Origin: CAJQQY01 sp964352225
GTDB taxonomy: Bacteria; Bacteroidota; Bacteroidia; Chitinophagales; Saprospiraceae
Direction: 5' to 3'
Length of the DNA stretch: 8,968 bases
NCBI GenBank assembly: GCA_964352225.1
Contig: CAYGRM010000283.1
Coordinates: forward strand, 1-8,968
A program made the translations under genes and the position numbers. Position 1 is the stretch's first letter. Every line of letters begins with the position of its first letter. This document shows positions 1 to 5,356 of this stretch, piece by piece. The notes under the pieces were generated by a model. That model searched no databases. It worked only from the letters and a program-made list of their open reading frames with translations, and was not told where the DNA came from.

Positions 1-7
1 CGCCGAT

Positions 8-83
<76 letters not shown>

Positions 84-86
84 TAA

Positions 87-99
87 AATCAATGAGTTA
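87..99 (+). promoter_or_regulatory. IHF binding site just inside attL
   Basis: The sequence AATCAATGAGTTA fits the IHF consensus WATCAANNNNTTR at every fixed position. It begins four bases after the tRNA CCA. IHF bends DNA in tyrosine-recombinase attachment sites, and two more full matches lie inside the other end of the element. The placement makes a role in excision likely. Confidence 0.7.
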
Positions 100-130
100 T
101 GAGCTTTCTCCCTTTCCCCATTACACTGTG

Positions 131-150
131 TGACGCATCAGGTGACGCAT
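131..150 (+). repeat. Left pair of TGACGCAT repeats, possible integrase arm sites
   Basis: TGACGCAT occurs at 131-138 and 143-150, a 12-bp period. The same heptamer TGACGCA occurs as a pair at 8778-8784 and 8789-8795, beside the integrase start at the other end. Paired short direct repeats at both ends of an element are typical of arm-type sites bound by the integrase N-terminal domain. This assignment is inference from position and recurrence. The 11-mer CATAAAATCAA also occurs twice here (82-92 and 148-158). Confidence 0.6.
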
Positions 151-173
151 AAAATCAACTAGGAGAGATAGCT

Positions 174-230
174 ATGTCACAACCAACCTTCAACGACATC
201 CCTAAAGTACCTCAGCGGCAATTGGCGTGA
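174..230 (+). CDS. 18-aa ORF, leader peptide or gene remnant
   Basis: ATG at 174 is preceded by AGGAGA at 161-166 with a 7-base gap, the best ribosome binding site in the window. The product is MSQPTFNDIPKVPQRQLA, with TGA at 228-230. A strong terminator follows 50 bases later, and the protease gene starts just beyond that. Two readings are possible. It may be a short leader upstream of an attenuator-like hairpin. Or it may be the broken 5' end of a former gene: shifting frame near codon 14 gives SGNWREQEAA before a stop at about 244-246. Nothing identifies a function. Confidence 0.3.
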   Translation: MSQPTFNDIPKVPQRQLA

Positions 231-280
231 ACAGGAGGCGGCATAGTGGTCTGACTAATAATTGCTCAGCATCACTTTAT

Positions 281-307
281 AAGGGGCGGCTTCGGTCGCC
301 CTTTTCT
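281..307 (+). terminator. Rho-independent terminator with TTCG loop
   Basis: Bases 281-290 pair with 295-304 in a 10-bp stem (two G-T pairs) around the very stable TTCG tetraloop at 291-294. The 3' side runs into CTTTTCTT. It ends transcription coming from the tRNA and the 18-aa ORF. It lies only 20 bases before the protease start codon, so the protease either depends on read-through here or has a promoter hidden in this short stretch. Confidence 0.85.
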
Positions 308-326
308 TAGGTGGGTTTTCCCAGAA

Positions 327-1178
327 ATGGTATATCTTCGGGACATCTACCAAATCTATGAAGAACGAATTATTGAAGTGACCACAAGAGACAACAAACC
401 TTATACCGACTATGGCCCTCCGCAGGGTAAACCCGTTGGATTTTTCAATCGGCACTTGGTGCCTATGTTGGTGGAATTTGAGTTAGAAGAAAGGCTAATC
501 ACGGAGTCATTTACCTGTTTCGTGATTTCGATCGGGGATCAATGGTTTCTGCTTACGGCAGGACATTGCATCGAATATATCGAAAAAGCAAAAAACCATG
601 GAGCAAGCGTCAGTTGTAGTTTGATTGACTTTGCTGGTGATGGGGCCAAAGACAACCATCCTATCCCCTTCGACCTGGACAACTCGGACCCCTTTGCCTT
701 TTGCGAGGGCGGAGCGGACTACGGGCTATTGGCGCTCCATACTTTTTACAAACGACTCTTCAGGCACAACAGGATCAAGCCGTTAAACGAGAGAGTCTGG
801 GATAGCGAACCGGTGTGCCCGGATGGATTCGCTTTGTTGGGTTGCGCCTCCGAATGGGCGGATGTTCAGCCGAATTTTAACGGAATCACCACGACCCTGC
901 ATCCCATAAAAGAGCTTCCAGAAAAGCCATGGCATTTTGAGGAAACGGACATGCCGATGTTCTATGGACGGATTGCCTTGCCACCAGGGCTTGATTCGAT
1001 CAAGGGAATGAGCGGCGGCCCTATATTTGCTTTTAAACGGACAGACGATGGAAAGCTAAGGTATTGGCTCTTCGCGATTCAAAGCAGCTGGAATAAGTCG
1101 ACACGCGAGATAAGCGCCTGCAAAGCGTCACCGTTTATTAAATCAGTGAAAGCCTATCTAGCGAAAAACACAATCTGA
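327..1178 (+). CDS. Trypsin-like serine protease, candidate defence cargo
   Basis: The 283-aa product carries a complete chymotrypsin-fold catalytic triad: His80 in FLLTAGHC, Asp131 in GGADYGLL and Ser229 in KGMSGGPIF. No signal peptide or membrane segment is visible, so it should act in the cytoplasm, unlike the usual secreted or periplasmic trypsins. There is no PDZ domain, so it is not a DegP/HtrA protein. The N-terminal 50 or so residues precede the protease core and are not recognised. The ATG at 327 is the first in frame, but its ribosome binding site is weak (AGGTGG about 12 bases upstream). It is followed on the same strand by the PLD-fold gene 93 bases later. Cytoplasmic trypsin-like domains occur in several anti-phage systems, and this position at the end of a satellite is a usual cargo site. 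A defence role is inference; the protease assignment is firm. Confidence 0.9.
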   Translation: MVYLRDIYQIYEERIIEVTTRDNKPYTDYGPPQGKPVGFFNRHLVPMLVEFELEERLITESFTCFVISIGDQWFLLTAGHCIEYIEKAKNHGASVSCSLIDFAGDGAKDNHPIPFDLDNSDPFAFCEGGADYGLLALHTFYKRLFRHNRIKPLNERVWDSEPVCPDGFALLGCASEWADVQPNFNGITTTLHPIKELPEKPWHFEETDMPMFYGRIALPPGLDSIKGMSGGPIFAFKRTDDGKLRYWLFAIQSSWNKSTREISACKASPFIKSVKAYLAKNTI

Positions 1179-1188
1179 TCATTGTGTT
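1167..1188 (+). terminator. Hairpin over the protease stop codon
   Basis: AACACAAT (1167-1174) and ATTGTGTT (1181-1188) form a perfect 8-bp stem around a 6-base loop that contains the TGA stop at 1176-1178. There is no T run after it, so it may slow translation or protect the mRNA end rather than terminate transcription. Confidence 0.3.
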
Positions 1189-1209
1189 GCCCCCTAGAGC
1201 GGCAGCACC

Positions 1210-1225
1210 GCTACATTAATGTAGC
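1210..1225. promoter_or_regulatory. 16-bp perfect palindrome, possible operator
   Basis: GCTACATTAATGTAGC is a perfect palindrome between the protease and PLD genes, 46 bases before the PLD start. A 5-bp stem (AGCGG/CCGCT, 1198-1212) abuts it. A perfect palindrome this long suggests a site for a dimeric repressor. Its half, GCTACATTA, recurs at 7061-7069 at the end of the 189-aa gene, which may be chance. Confidence 0.35.
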
Positions 1226-1271
1226 TATAAGCCCTAGAATGTCGGTAGGTTGAGATAACGGGGCCCACACC

Positions 1272-1982
1272 ATGAAGGATGAAGAACTCTTGGCAGAGAT
1301 TGAGGGTCTGCTCCGCTCGCTGCCTTCTTATCAGTTTATATCTGACGCTCAAAATCAAGCAGCGGTTGTCGCATATCAGGGCCGAGCCGCCGCAGTGATA
1401 AGGACATGGAATCCTGTGCGAGCATTGGTATTTGATTTCAGACACCTCAGTAGCGTTGAACATTTTCACCAATCTTTCTCGCTTCGGAACCTGACTCTCA
1501 TACTGCACGAAGCTCAAACCGACCTGCGCCTGAAATCGGTTGGCCCCCTCAGCACTGCCATCGGGCATGGTCAAGTATTCGAGTACTTCAATGAATTGCG
1601 GCAGGTCATTGAGACTGCGACGGATGATCTACTGTTTGTCGACCCCTATTTGGATACAGATTTCGTGGCGAAATACCTGCCATTTGCTAAGGACGGTGTG
1701 CGGGTACGATTGCTTGGACGCGAGGGACCTGCGGCGCTTACCGCTGCGGTTATGGCGTATAACGCCGAACATGGTGCCGCAGTCCAACTCCGCACTGGAC
1801 AGGCAGGATTCCATGACCGGTATCTTTTCCTCGACCGGTCAAGTTGCTACCAATCTGGCGCCTCCTTCAAAGATGGCGCGAAGAAAGCGTTGACCACAAT
1901 CACGCAGATCACTGATGCATTTGTGGAGGTATATGATCACTACGAGGCGATGTGGCAAGCTGGCACGGTCAGGGTGGAGTAA
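1272..1982 (+). CDS. Phospholipase-D-fold protein with one HKD-like motif
   Basis: The 236-aa product has a C-terminal PLD-like phosphodiesterase domain. Residues 101-135 give the usual opening strand and helix ending in DDLLFVDPYLD. The active-site-like motif at 181-201 reads HDRYLFLD followed by GASFKD: His181, Arg183 in place of the usual Lys, Asp188, then Gly-Ala-Ser and Lys200-Asp201. Only one such motif is present, so an active enzyme would need to dimerise. Members with this HxR...GASxKD pattern are often small standalone or defence-linked proteins, and whether they cleave nucleic acid is not established here. Residues 1-100 are an unrecognised domain. No signal peptide or membrane segment is seen. 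It follows the protease on the same strand and the two probably act together. The start codon has only a weak GGGG upstream, so translation may be low. Confidence 0.75.
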   Translation: MKDEELLAEIEGLLRSLPSYQFISDAQNQAAVVAYQGRAAAVIRTWNPVRALVFDFRHLSSVEHFHQSFSLRNLTLILHEAQTDLRLKSVGPLSTAIGHGQVFEYFNELRQVIETATDDLLFVDPYLDTDFVAKYLPFAKDGVRVRLLGREGPAALTAAVMAYNAEHGAAVQLRTGQAGFHDRYLFLDRSSCYQSGASFKDGAKKALTTITQITDAFVEVYDHYEAMWQAGTVRVE

Positions 1983-2102
1983 CAAATCCCATTGTCACGG
2001 GCAGCCCTGTCAGCCCGTCGCGGTTGCCATATCGGCTTGACCTCCTCCCTGCTGCTGGTTTAGTGGCAGACTACCGGGCTCCGCGCCTGCCAGACGGGAG
2101 AC

Positions 2103-2120
2103 GGGGAACCGAAGTTCCCT
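2103..2120 (-). terminator. UUCG-loop hairpin after the terminase gene
   Basis: Read on the minus strand, GGGAAC-TTCG-GTTCCC forms a 6-bp stem closed by C-G around a TTCG loop, 38 bases past the terminase stop. There is no T run, so it may be a weak terminator or an mRNA-end stabiliser. It sits between the convergent core and cargo operons, where a barrier to antisense transcription would be expected. Nothing else is evident in 1983-2157. Confidence 0.4.
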
Positions 2121-2157
2121 GCCAATAGTAGAACCATCTTCAAGTCCAAAGCCAAAC

Positions 2158-2622
2158 TTAGGACCGCCCATGCTCTGCCCAGGGGTTATGTTTGCCAGAC
2201 TTTGCCCTGACAAAATTGCCTGAACGGGCCTTAGGGGTCATTCCAAACTCAGCAAATAGCCGTGTGGCCTGCTGGCGGGCGTTTTCAAGAATCTTGATGG
2301 ATGGATGGTGCTTCTTGGCCCCGTGTGCGCCGTCAATCAATAGCCCCTCAGTATCCAAGGTGTCCTGAGCCTCGGCCAACGTCGCCAGGGTTTCGCACAG
2401 CAGCCTGAATGCCCGTTCGTCAGCCATCGTCAGCACGCCTAACTCATGGGCTATCGGGGCAAGCTGTAGCCACTCGGCAGCGGCTGCCTGGGCCATGTTC
2501 TCTGGTGGGGATGGTACTGACTCGGATTGGTCCGTTACCGCCCGGCTTGCTGGCGCTGACCGCTTGCTGTCTGGGTCTCGTTTCTTTATTGCGCCTTCTA
2601 GGCTGATTGGAAAATCTGTCAT
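2158..2622 (-). CDS. terS: Phage terminase small subunit, P27 family
   Basis: The 154-aa product matches the P27 small-terminase pattern. It has a basic disordered N-terminus (1-45), then a helical DNA-binding core with AAEWLQLAPIAHELGVLT (49-65) and DERAFRLLCETLA (68-80). A TEGLLID segment follows (91-97), then HPSIKILENARQQATRLFAEFGMTPKAR (106-133), the family's closing helix and GMTP turn. TerS recognises the packaging site and hands the DNA to the large terminase. No large subunit is present, so it must work with a helper's TerL, which is how PICIs redirect packaging. The gene is the last of the minus-strand core, 88 bases after HNH, and the two together suggest cos-type packaging. Full length for the family. 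Confidence 0.88.
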   Translation of the reverse strand: MTDFPISLEGAIKKRDPDSKRSAPASRAVTDQSESVPSPPENMAQAAAAEWLQLAPIAHELGVLTMADERAFRLLCETLATLAEAQDTLDTEGLLIDGAHGAKKHHPSIKILENARQQATRLFAEFGMTPKARSGNFVRAKSGKHNPWAEHGRS

Positions 2623-2710
2623 GTTCTATCCGTTTGATTTTGGAAGTCTCGATTGTGGGGGCGTAAAAGCGACTGGAGGCGCGTGACGCGGACCTCAGGT
2701 GGTAGCTTTG
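2623..2710. other. Possible cos/packaging region between HNH and terS
   Basis: This 88-bp gap is large for the otherwise compact packaging genes. It has a GC-rich centre with small dyads: GCGTGACGC near 2681-2690 and ACCTCAGGT at 2692-2700. A hairpin, GGTAGC-TTT-GCTACC (2701-2715), covers the HNH stop. In HK97-type phages cos lies between the HNH gene and the small terminase gene. The assignment rests on that gene order and no cos consensus was recognised. Confidence 0.3.
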
Positions 2711-3025
2711 CTACCCCGCCCCGTTCTGTTCGGTTGCACTTTTCCTGCTGTGGCACGGCTTGCACAGTCCAGCAAGGTTGCCCATTCGGTTGTCGTGGCT
2801 GTCGTTGTTGATGTGATCCACCTCAGTCGCTGCTGTCAGTCTGTTTTCTTCCAGGCATTGGACGCATAGCGGCTGCTCGTTAAGCACTGCCTCACGTAGC
2901 TTTCGCCATTGGGCTGAGCCTGTATGCAGGCCGCGCTTGTTCTGTCGCTCACGATTGCCCTTGCGTTTAGTGGGCGATGCCGTTTGCTTGCGGTACAAGC
3001 TAAATGTCTTTGGTTTGGTTGGCAT
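2711..3025 (-). CDS. HNH endonuclease, phage packaging type
   Basis: The 104-aa product, counted from the ATG at 3025, has the small phage HNH layout: basic N-terminus to residue 33, QWRKLREAVL (39-48), zinc ligands C54-x2-C57, the catalytic EVDHI with His71, GNLAGLC (82-88) with Asn83, and the second zinc pair C88-x2-C91 followed by His92. In cos phages such as HK97, HNH proteins of this type work with the terminase in cutting cos. The ORF extends upstream to an ATG at 3070, adding 15 residues, but neither start has a clear ribosome binding site. I chose 3025 because homologous proteins usually begin with a short basic MP-x-KPK segment. It lies between the capsid gene and terS. Confidence 0.87.
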   Translation of the reverse strand: MPTKPKTFSLYRKQTASPTKRKGNRERQNKRGLHTGSAQWRKLREAVLNEQPLCVQCLEENRLTAATEVDHINNDSHDNRMGNLAGLCKPCHSRKSATEQNGAG

Positions 3026-3156
3026 AACAGTAAGAACCGGCCAGATCTCCGATCTCGAACGCCGGTTCATACCTAATCGACTACTCCGCCTGGTTCGACA
3101 GACGTAATGACGAGCTAACGAATTAAACGCTCGGCAGCCGATTTATCCCTTCACCT

Positions 3157-4449
3157 TTAAGTTGAACCCAGACAGAAACTCTCGGGGTGCCTCACAGCAA
3201 CGTCAATCGTTGAGATCGCCGTGATAATGATTCGTCCACGCTTACTTTCCGTGTATGGGTCCACGATTAGATCCAGCGCGCCATTCCATTGGCCGATGAG
3301 AAGGTCTGCCCAATTGCCAAACATCCAGTTATTGGCTGCGACGTTGTTGCTCACCAACGCCTGATGGCTGTTAATGCTGCCGTTGTCGAATATGAACAAT
3401 CCAGTGTCGGTAGCACGCTCGGTAGTCTTAGCCGCAGCCAGTCCGTTAGCGTCAACTAGATAGGCCGTTGACCCCTGCAACGCGTTGTCAGTGTTGACCT
3501 CAGTTTCAAGCTGTACCACTTCAGCCCATGTCGGCGCTGTCGCCGCAAACGTTACCGTGTTTATTCCTGACTGGTTTACAACGCCAGTGGGTGAGCCTGC
3601 GGTGCCGTCGCCGTTAAGCGCAGCATTGTCGATACCTGTTGCAATGGAACTGAGCAGGTCATTACGGACAATCGCTTCAGCATCGGGGGTTGACTGCTGG
3701 GCAAGGCGTCGTGTGATCTGGGTATGCACGCCAATGTCCTTGGGTCGCAAACTCACCTGATCAAATTGCGGATCGGACTCGGTGGTTACGGCATCTTCTG
3801 ACGCTAACCAAGCCGGTGCTGATGGGCTAGTCTTGCGCGGGATGTCGACATTGCCGACCAGGTCCGACATGAACGTTGCCCCGGCTTCCATCACGACCGA
3901 TCGGGATCGCAGGACATCAATGAAACTCATCGCCCGTAGTTCCGTGGCCACTAGGTCGCCGCCATCGGCCGCTGTGCCTGCTGATAGCGCATTGTAGGGA
4001 ATCATTAGTCCGGCTGCTGTTCGGCCTGATCGCCGCTGAAGTTCTTGTGATTGCTCAATGGCAAGGCCGCAATCATATTCCCGGGCAAGTTCTGGCACCT
4101 GTGCCCTAATGGCATTTAGGATGCTGAATTGGGTTTCCTCGAACCGGTCGCTGTATGGTGACCCCAAACCGTGATTGTGGATTGCCAGTCTGGGAGCTTG
4201 ATTTCTCGGATGAAGGCGTCCTTGTTCCATTTTGTCTTCCCATTTGTCCATAAACCACTGGCAGTAACGCGGATAAATTTCGTCTACTGATATTTCACCA
4301 GACTTTGCGCTTGCTCCCAGTTGGTCGAGCATTTCGCCCTGTTGAAGATTAAATAACCCTTGGTCACTTTTGGTAAGGGTTGATTGCTTAGTGTTGCGCA
4401 TCCATTCGTAGCATCGAATTTGTTCGGCAACGATTTGTTCAGTTTTCAT
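3157..4449 (-). CDS. HK97-fold major capsid protein
   Basis: The 430-aa product has the HK97-family order. A helical N-terminal region of about 150 residues is followed by LSAGTAADGGDLVATELRAMSFIDVLRSRS (155-184), the typical start of the mature shell domain. Next comes VDIPRKTSPSAPAWLASEDAV (201-221), then the long helix DAEAIVRNDLLSSIATGIDNAALNGDG (256-282) and GSPTGVVN (285-292). The closing VDPYTESKRGRIIITAISTIDVAVRHPESF is the usual C-terminal strand set. The helical N-terminus could be a delta-type scaffold domain removed by a prohead protease, but no protease or portal is encoded, so both would have to come from a helper. The start codon has no ribosome binding site and overlaps the preceding ORF's stop as ATGA, which suggests translational coupling. 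A satellite-specific capsid protein would let the element set its own, probably smaller, shell size (inference). Confidence 0.93.
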   Translation of the reverse strand: MKTEQIVAEQIRCYEWMRNTKQSTLTKSDQGLFNLQQGEMLDQLGASAKSGEISVDEIYPRYCQWFMDKWEDKMEQGRLHPRNQAPRLAIHNHGLGSPYSDRFEETQFSILNAIRAQVPELAREYDCGLAIEQSQELQRRSGRTAAGLMIPYNALSAGTAADGGDLVATELRAMSFIDVLRSRSVVMEAGATFMSDLVGNVDIPRKTSPSAPAWLASEDAVTTESDPQFDQVSLRPKDIGVHTQITRRLAQQSTPDAEAIVRNDLLSSIATGIDNAALNGDGTAGSPTGVVNQSGINTVTFAATAPTWAEVVQLETEVNTDNALQGSTAYLVDANGLAAAKTTERATDTGLFIFDNGSINSHQALVSNNVAANNWMFGNWADLLIGQWNGALDLIVDPYTESKRGRIIITAISTIDVAVRHPESFCLGST

Positions 4450-4640
4450 GATTTACGCTGTCCCATATTTTTTGGTTCATAGGAATCGCGCAAAAAAACG
4501 CATTGTGAGCGGTCACCCCTGAGGGCGAGTTCCAATGGTTTTAGGGCTTCTTCAACGGGGGATGACCCGGCCTTGGAAACCACGCGAGACCACCCGTCTG
4601 GATTTCTGAATCCATGGGTAAATATCTGTTGGTTTGGCAA
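4446..4640 (-). CDS. 64-aa ORF coupled to the capsid gene, unknown
   Basis: This short ORF has no recognised domain. It opens with TTG at 4640, and no in-frame ATG or good ribosome binding site lies upstream. Its main support is the ATGA overlap of its stop with the capsid start (4446-4449), together with the lack of a ribosome binding site at the capsid ATG: something must bring ribosomes there. The protein is basic at its C-terminus (EPKNMGQRKS) and has no membrane segment. It may be a real small head protein, a translational leader for the capsid gene, or non-coding. Confidence 0.38.
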   Translation of the reverse strand: MPNQQIFTHGFRNPDGWSRVVSKAGSSPVEEALKPLELALRGDRSQCVFLRDSYEPKNMGQRKS

Positions 4641-4784
4641 GGCATCTGTCGCGTAGAACGATCAAGCCAGCCTAGTCCGGGCTGGTGTGAGCCTGTTGCC
4701 GGTTATCGCTACTCGTCGCCCGTCCAGGCTGGAATAGCTTCTCCGATTCGCTTTTTTGGTGAATCTCCGAAACACCCCGCGAAT

Positions 4785-4830
4785 ACTGTATATTTAACCA
4801 TATAAATATAAAAATAGCAATTTAATACAA
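4785..4830 (-). promoter_or_regulatory. AT-rich tract, likely promoter of the capsid operon
   Basis: About 46 bases of almost pure A/T stand out in otherwise GC-balanced DNA, right after the 98-aa gene and before the capsid/packaging genes on the minus strand. A weak sigma-70-like pair can be read there on the minus strand: TTGCTA, 17 bases, TTAAAT. The stretch 4641-4834 has no convincing gene, so it is probably the control region for the late genes, perhaps with an activator site. An inverted CCAGCC/GGCTGG pair lies at 4667-4685. Confidence 0.4.
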
Positions 4831-4834
4831 CTAT

Positions 4835-5131
4835 CTAGTGGGCCTTTTCTGGGGGGTTGTCGACCGCTTGCTGGTCTTCAGACATCAGGTGTTCGATCTT
4901 GGTTGCCATGAAGTCGCACATCCGACGTAAACCCAGCTCCTGGCGGCCAACGCGGTAAAAAACATGCCAGCAAGCGGCAAGCATGACATCAGCGCCAAGG
5001 TTCTTAGCTCCATGTCTGGCGGCCTCGCGCATCATTCGGCAGGCAATGTAGGCGCGTTCGGTTTCCGGCATGGATAGGTATTTCTGCGCCAGCTCAGTGT
5101 TTGGTTTGGGTTGTCCGGTGCTATCGGTCAT
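4835..5131 (-). CDS. 98-aa conserved-looking small protein, unknown
   Basis: The product is a mainly helical soluble protein of 98 residues with no recognised domain. Its charged helical core runs from about residue 10 to 85 (for example TERAYIACRMMREAARHGAKNL) and its C-terminus is polar and probably disordered. The ATG at 5131 has a good ribosome binding site, AGGAGA at a 7-base gap, so it is very likely translated. It lies between the repeat array and the AT-rich tract, so it may be a replication accessory or a late-gene regulator, but nothing in the sequence decides this. One copy of the array motif, TGTCCGGT (5112-5119), lies within its first codons. Confidence 0.72.
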   Translation of the reverse strand: MTDSTGQPKPNTELAQKYLSMPETERAYIACRMMREAARHGAKNLGADVMLAACWHVFYRVGRQELGLRRMCDFMATKIEHLMSEDQQAVDNPPEKAH

Positions 5132-5165
5132 GGTTTTATCTCCTGATGGTTCCGTGGCTTTGTCC

Positions 5166-5209
5166 TGTCCGGTCCACCCCCCCTATAGGGGGGAGGTGGA
5201 CACCGGACA
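5166..5209. repeat. 44-bp near-perfect palindrome in the origin array
   Basis: Outer arms TGTCCGGT (5166-5173) and ACCGGACA (5202-5209) pair over 8 bp, then CCACC with GGTGG over 5 bp, then five C-G pairs around a TATAG loop (5184-5188). Only C5201/A5200 and A5194 are unpaired on the right arm, giving 18 pairs in all. It could extrude as a cruciform or form a strong hairpin in single-stranded DNA or RNA. Confidence 0.8.
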
Positions 5210-5220
5210 AAAGGCTGAAA

Positions 5221-5258
5221 AACTGTCCGGTTTATGTGGTGGACACCGCCGGACAGTT
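5221..5258. repeat. 10-bp inverted repeat around an iteron
   Basis: AACTGTCCGG (5221-5230) and CCGGACAGTT (5249-5258) are exact reverse complements, 18 bases apart, and enclose one GGTGGACACC unit (5238-5247). Confidence 0.75.
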
Positions 5259-5356
5259 GGGCGCTAAACCGTTGGTGTTGTTGGTTTCGTGCTGTCCACT
5301 GCCGGTGGACACGCAAATGGTGTTTTGGGTGTCCACCCCTGATAAGCTGATTTTGG

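Larger units (their letters stand above)
5112..5340. repeat. Repeat array, candidate replication origin
   Basis: Two related motifs recur. GGTGGACACC is exact at 5195-5204 and 5238-5247, exact in reverse at 5328-5337, and one base off at 5304-5313 (with a reverse half, TGTCCAC, at 5293-5299). TGTCCGG(T) occurs at 5112-5119, 5166-5173, 5202-5209 (reverse), 5224-5230 and 5249-5255 (reverse). They are arranged as nested inverted repeats. The array lies directly downstream of the RepA-like ATPase, whose C-terminus carries a helix-turn-helix. In PICIs and P4-like satellites the origin is an iteron array beside the replication gene, so an origin is the best reading. An operator array is the alternative. 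Confidence 0.6.

Noticed and set aside
1540..1893. 117-aa plus-strand ORF inside the PLD gene, and the 126-aa minus-strand ORF at 1194-1574
   Set aside because: Both are shadows in other frames of the PLD-fold gene, which has the recognisable domain and a motif spanning them.
2010..2213. 67-aa minus-strand ORF overlapping the end of terS, considered as a large-terminase remnant
   Set aside because: It shows no Walker motif or TerL-like start, is low in complexity, and overlaps terS in another frame without a ribosome binding site.
4709..4801. 30-codon minus-strand ORF starting in the AT-rich tract (MVKYTVFAGCFGDS...)
   Set aside because: It has no ribosome binding site and no recognisable feature. 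A run of 30 open codons is expected by chance.
5128..5316. 62-aa minus-strand ORF whose stop overlaps the 98-aa gene start as ATGA
   Set aside because: It starts with TTG, runs entirely through the repeat array, and its composition (PPPPYRGGG) simply reflects the palindrome. The 98-aa gene has its own good ribosome binding site and does not need it.
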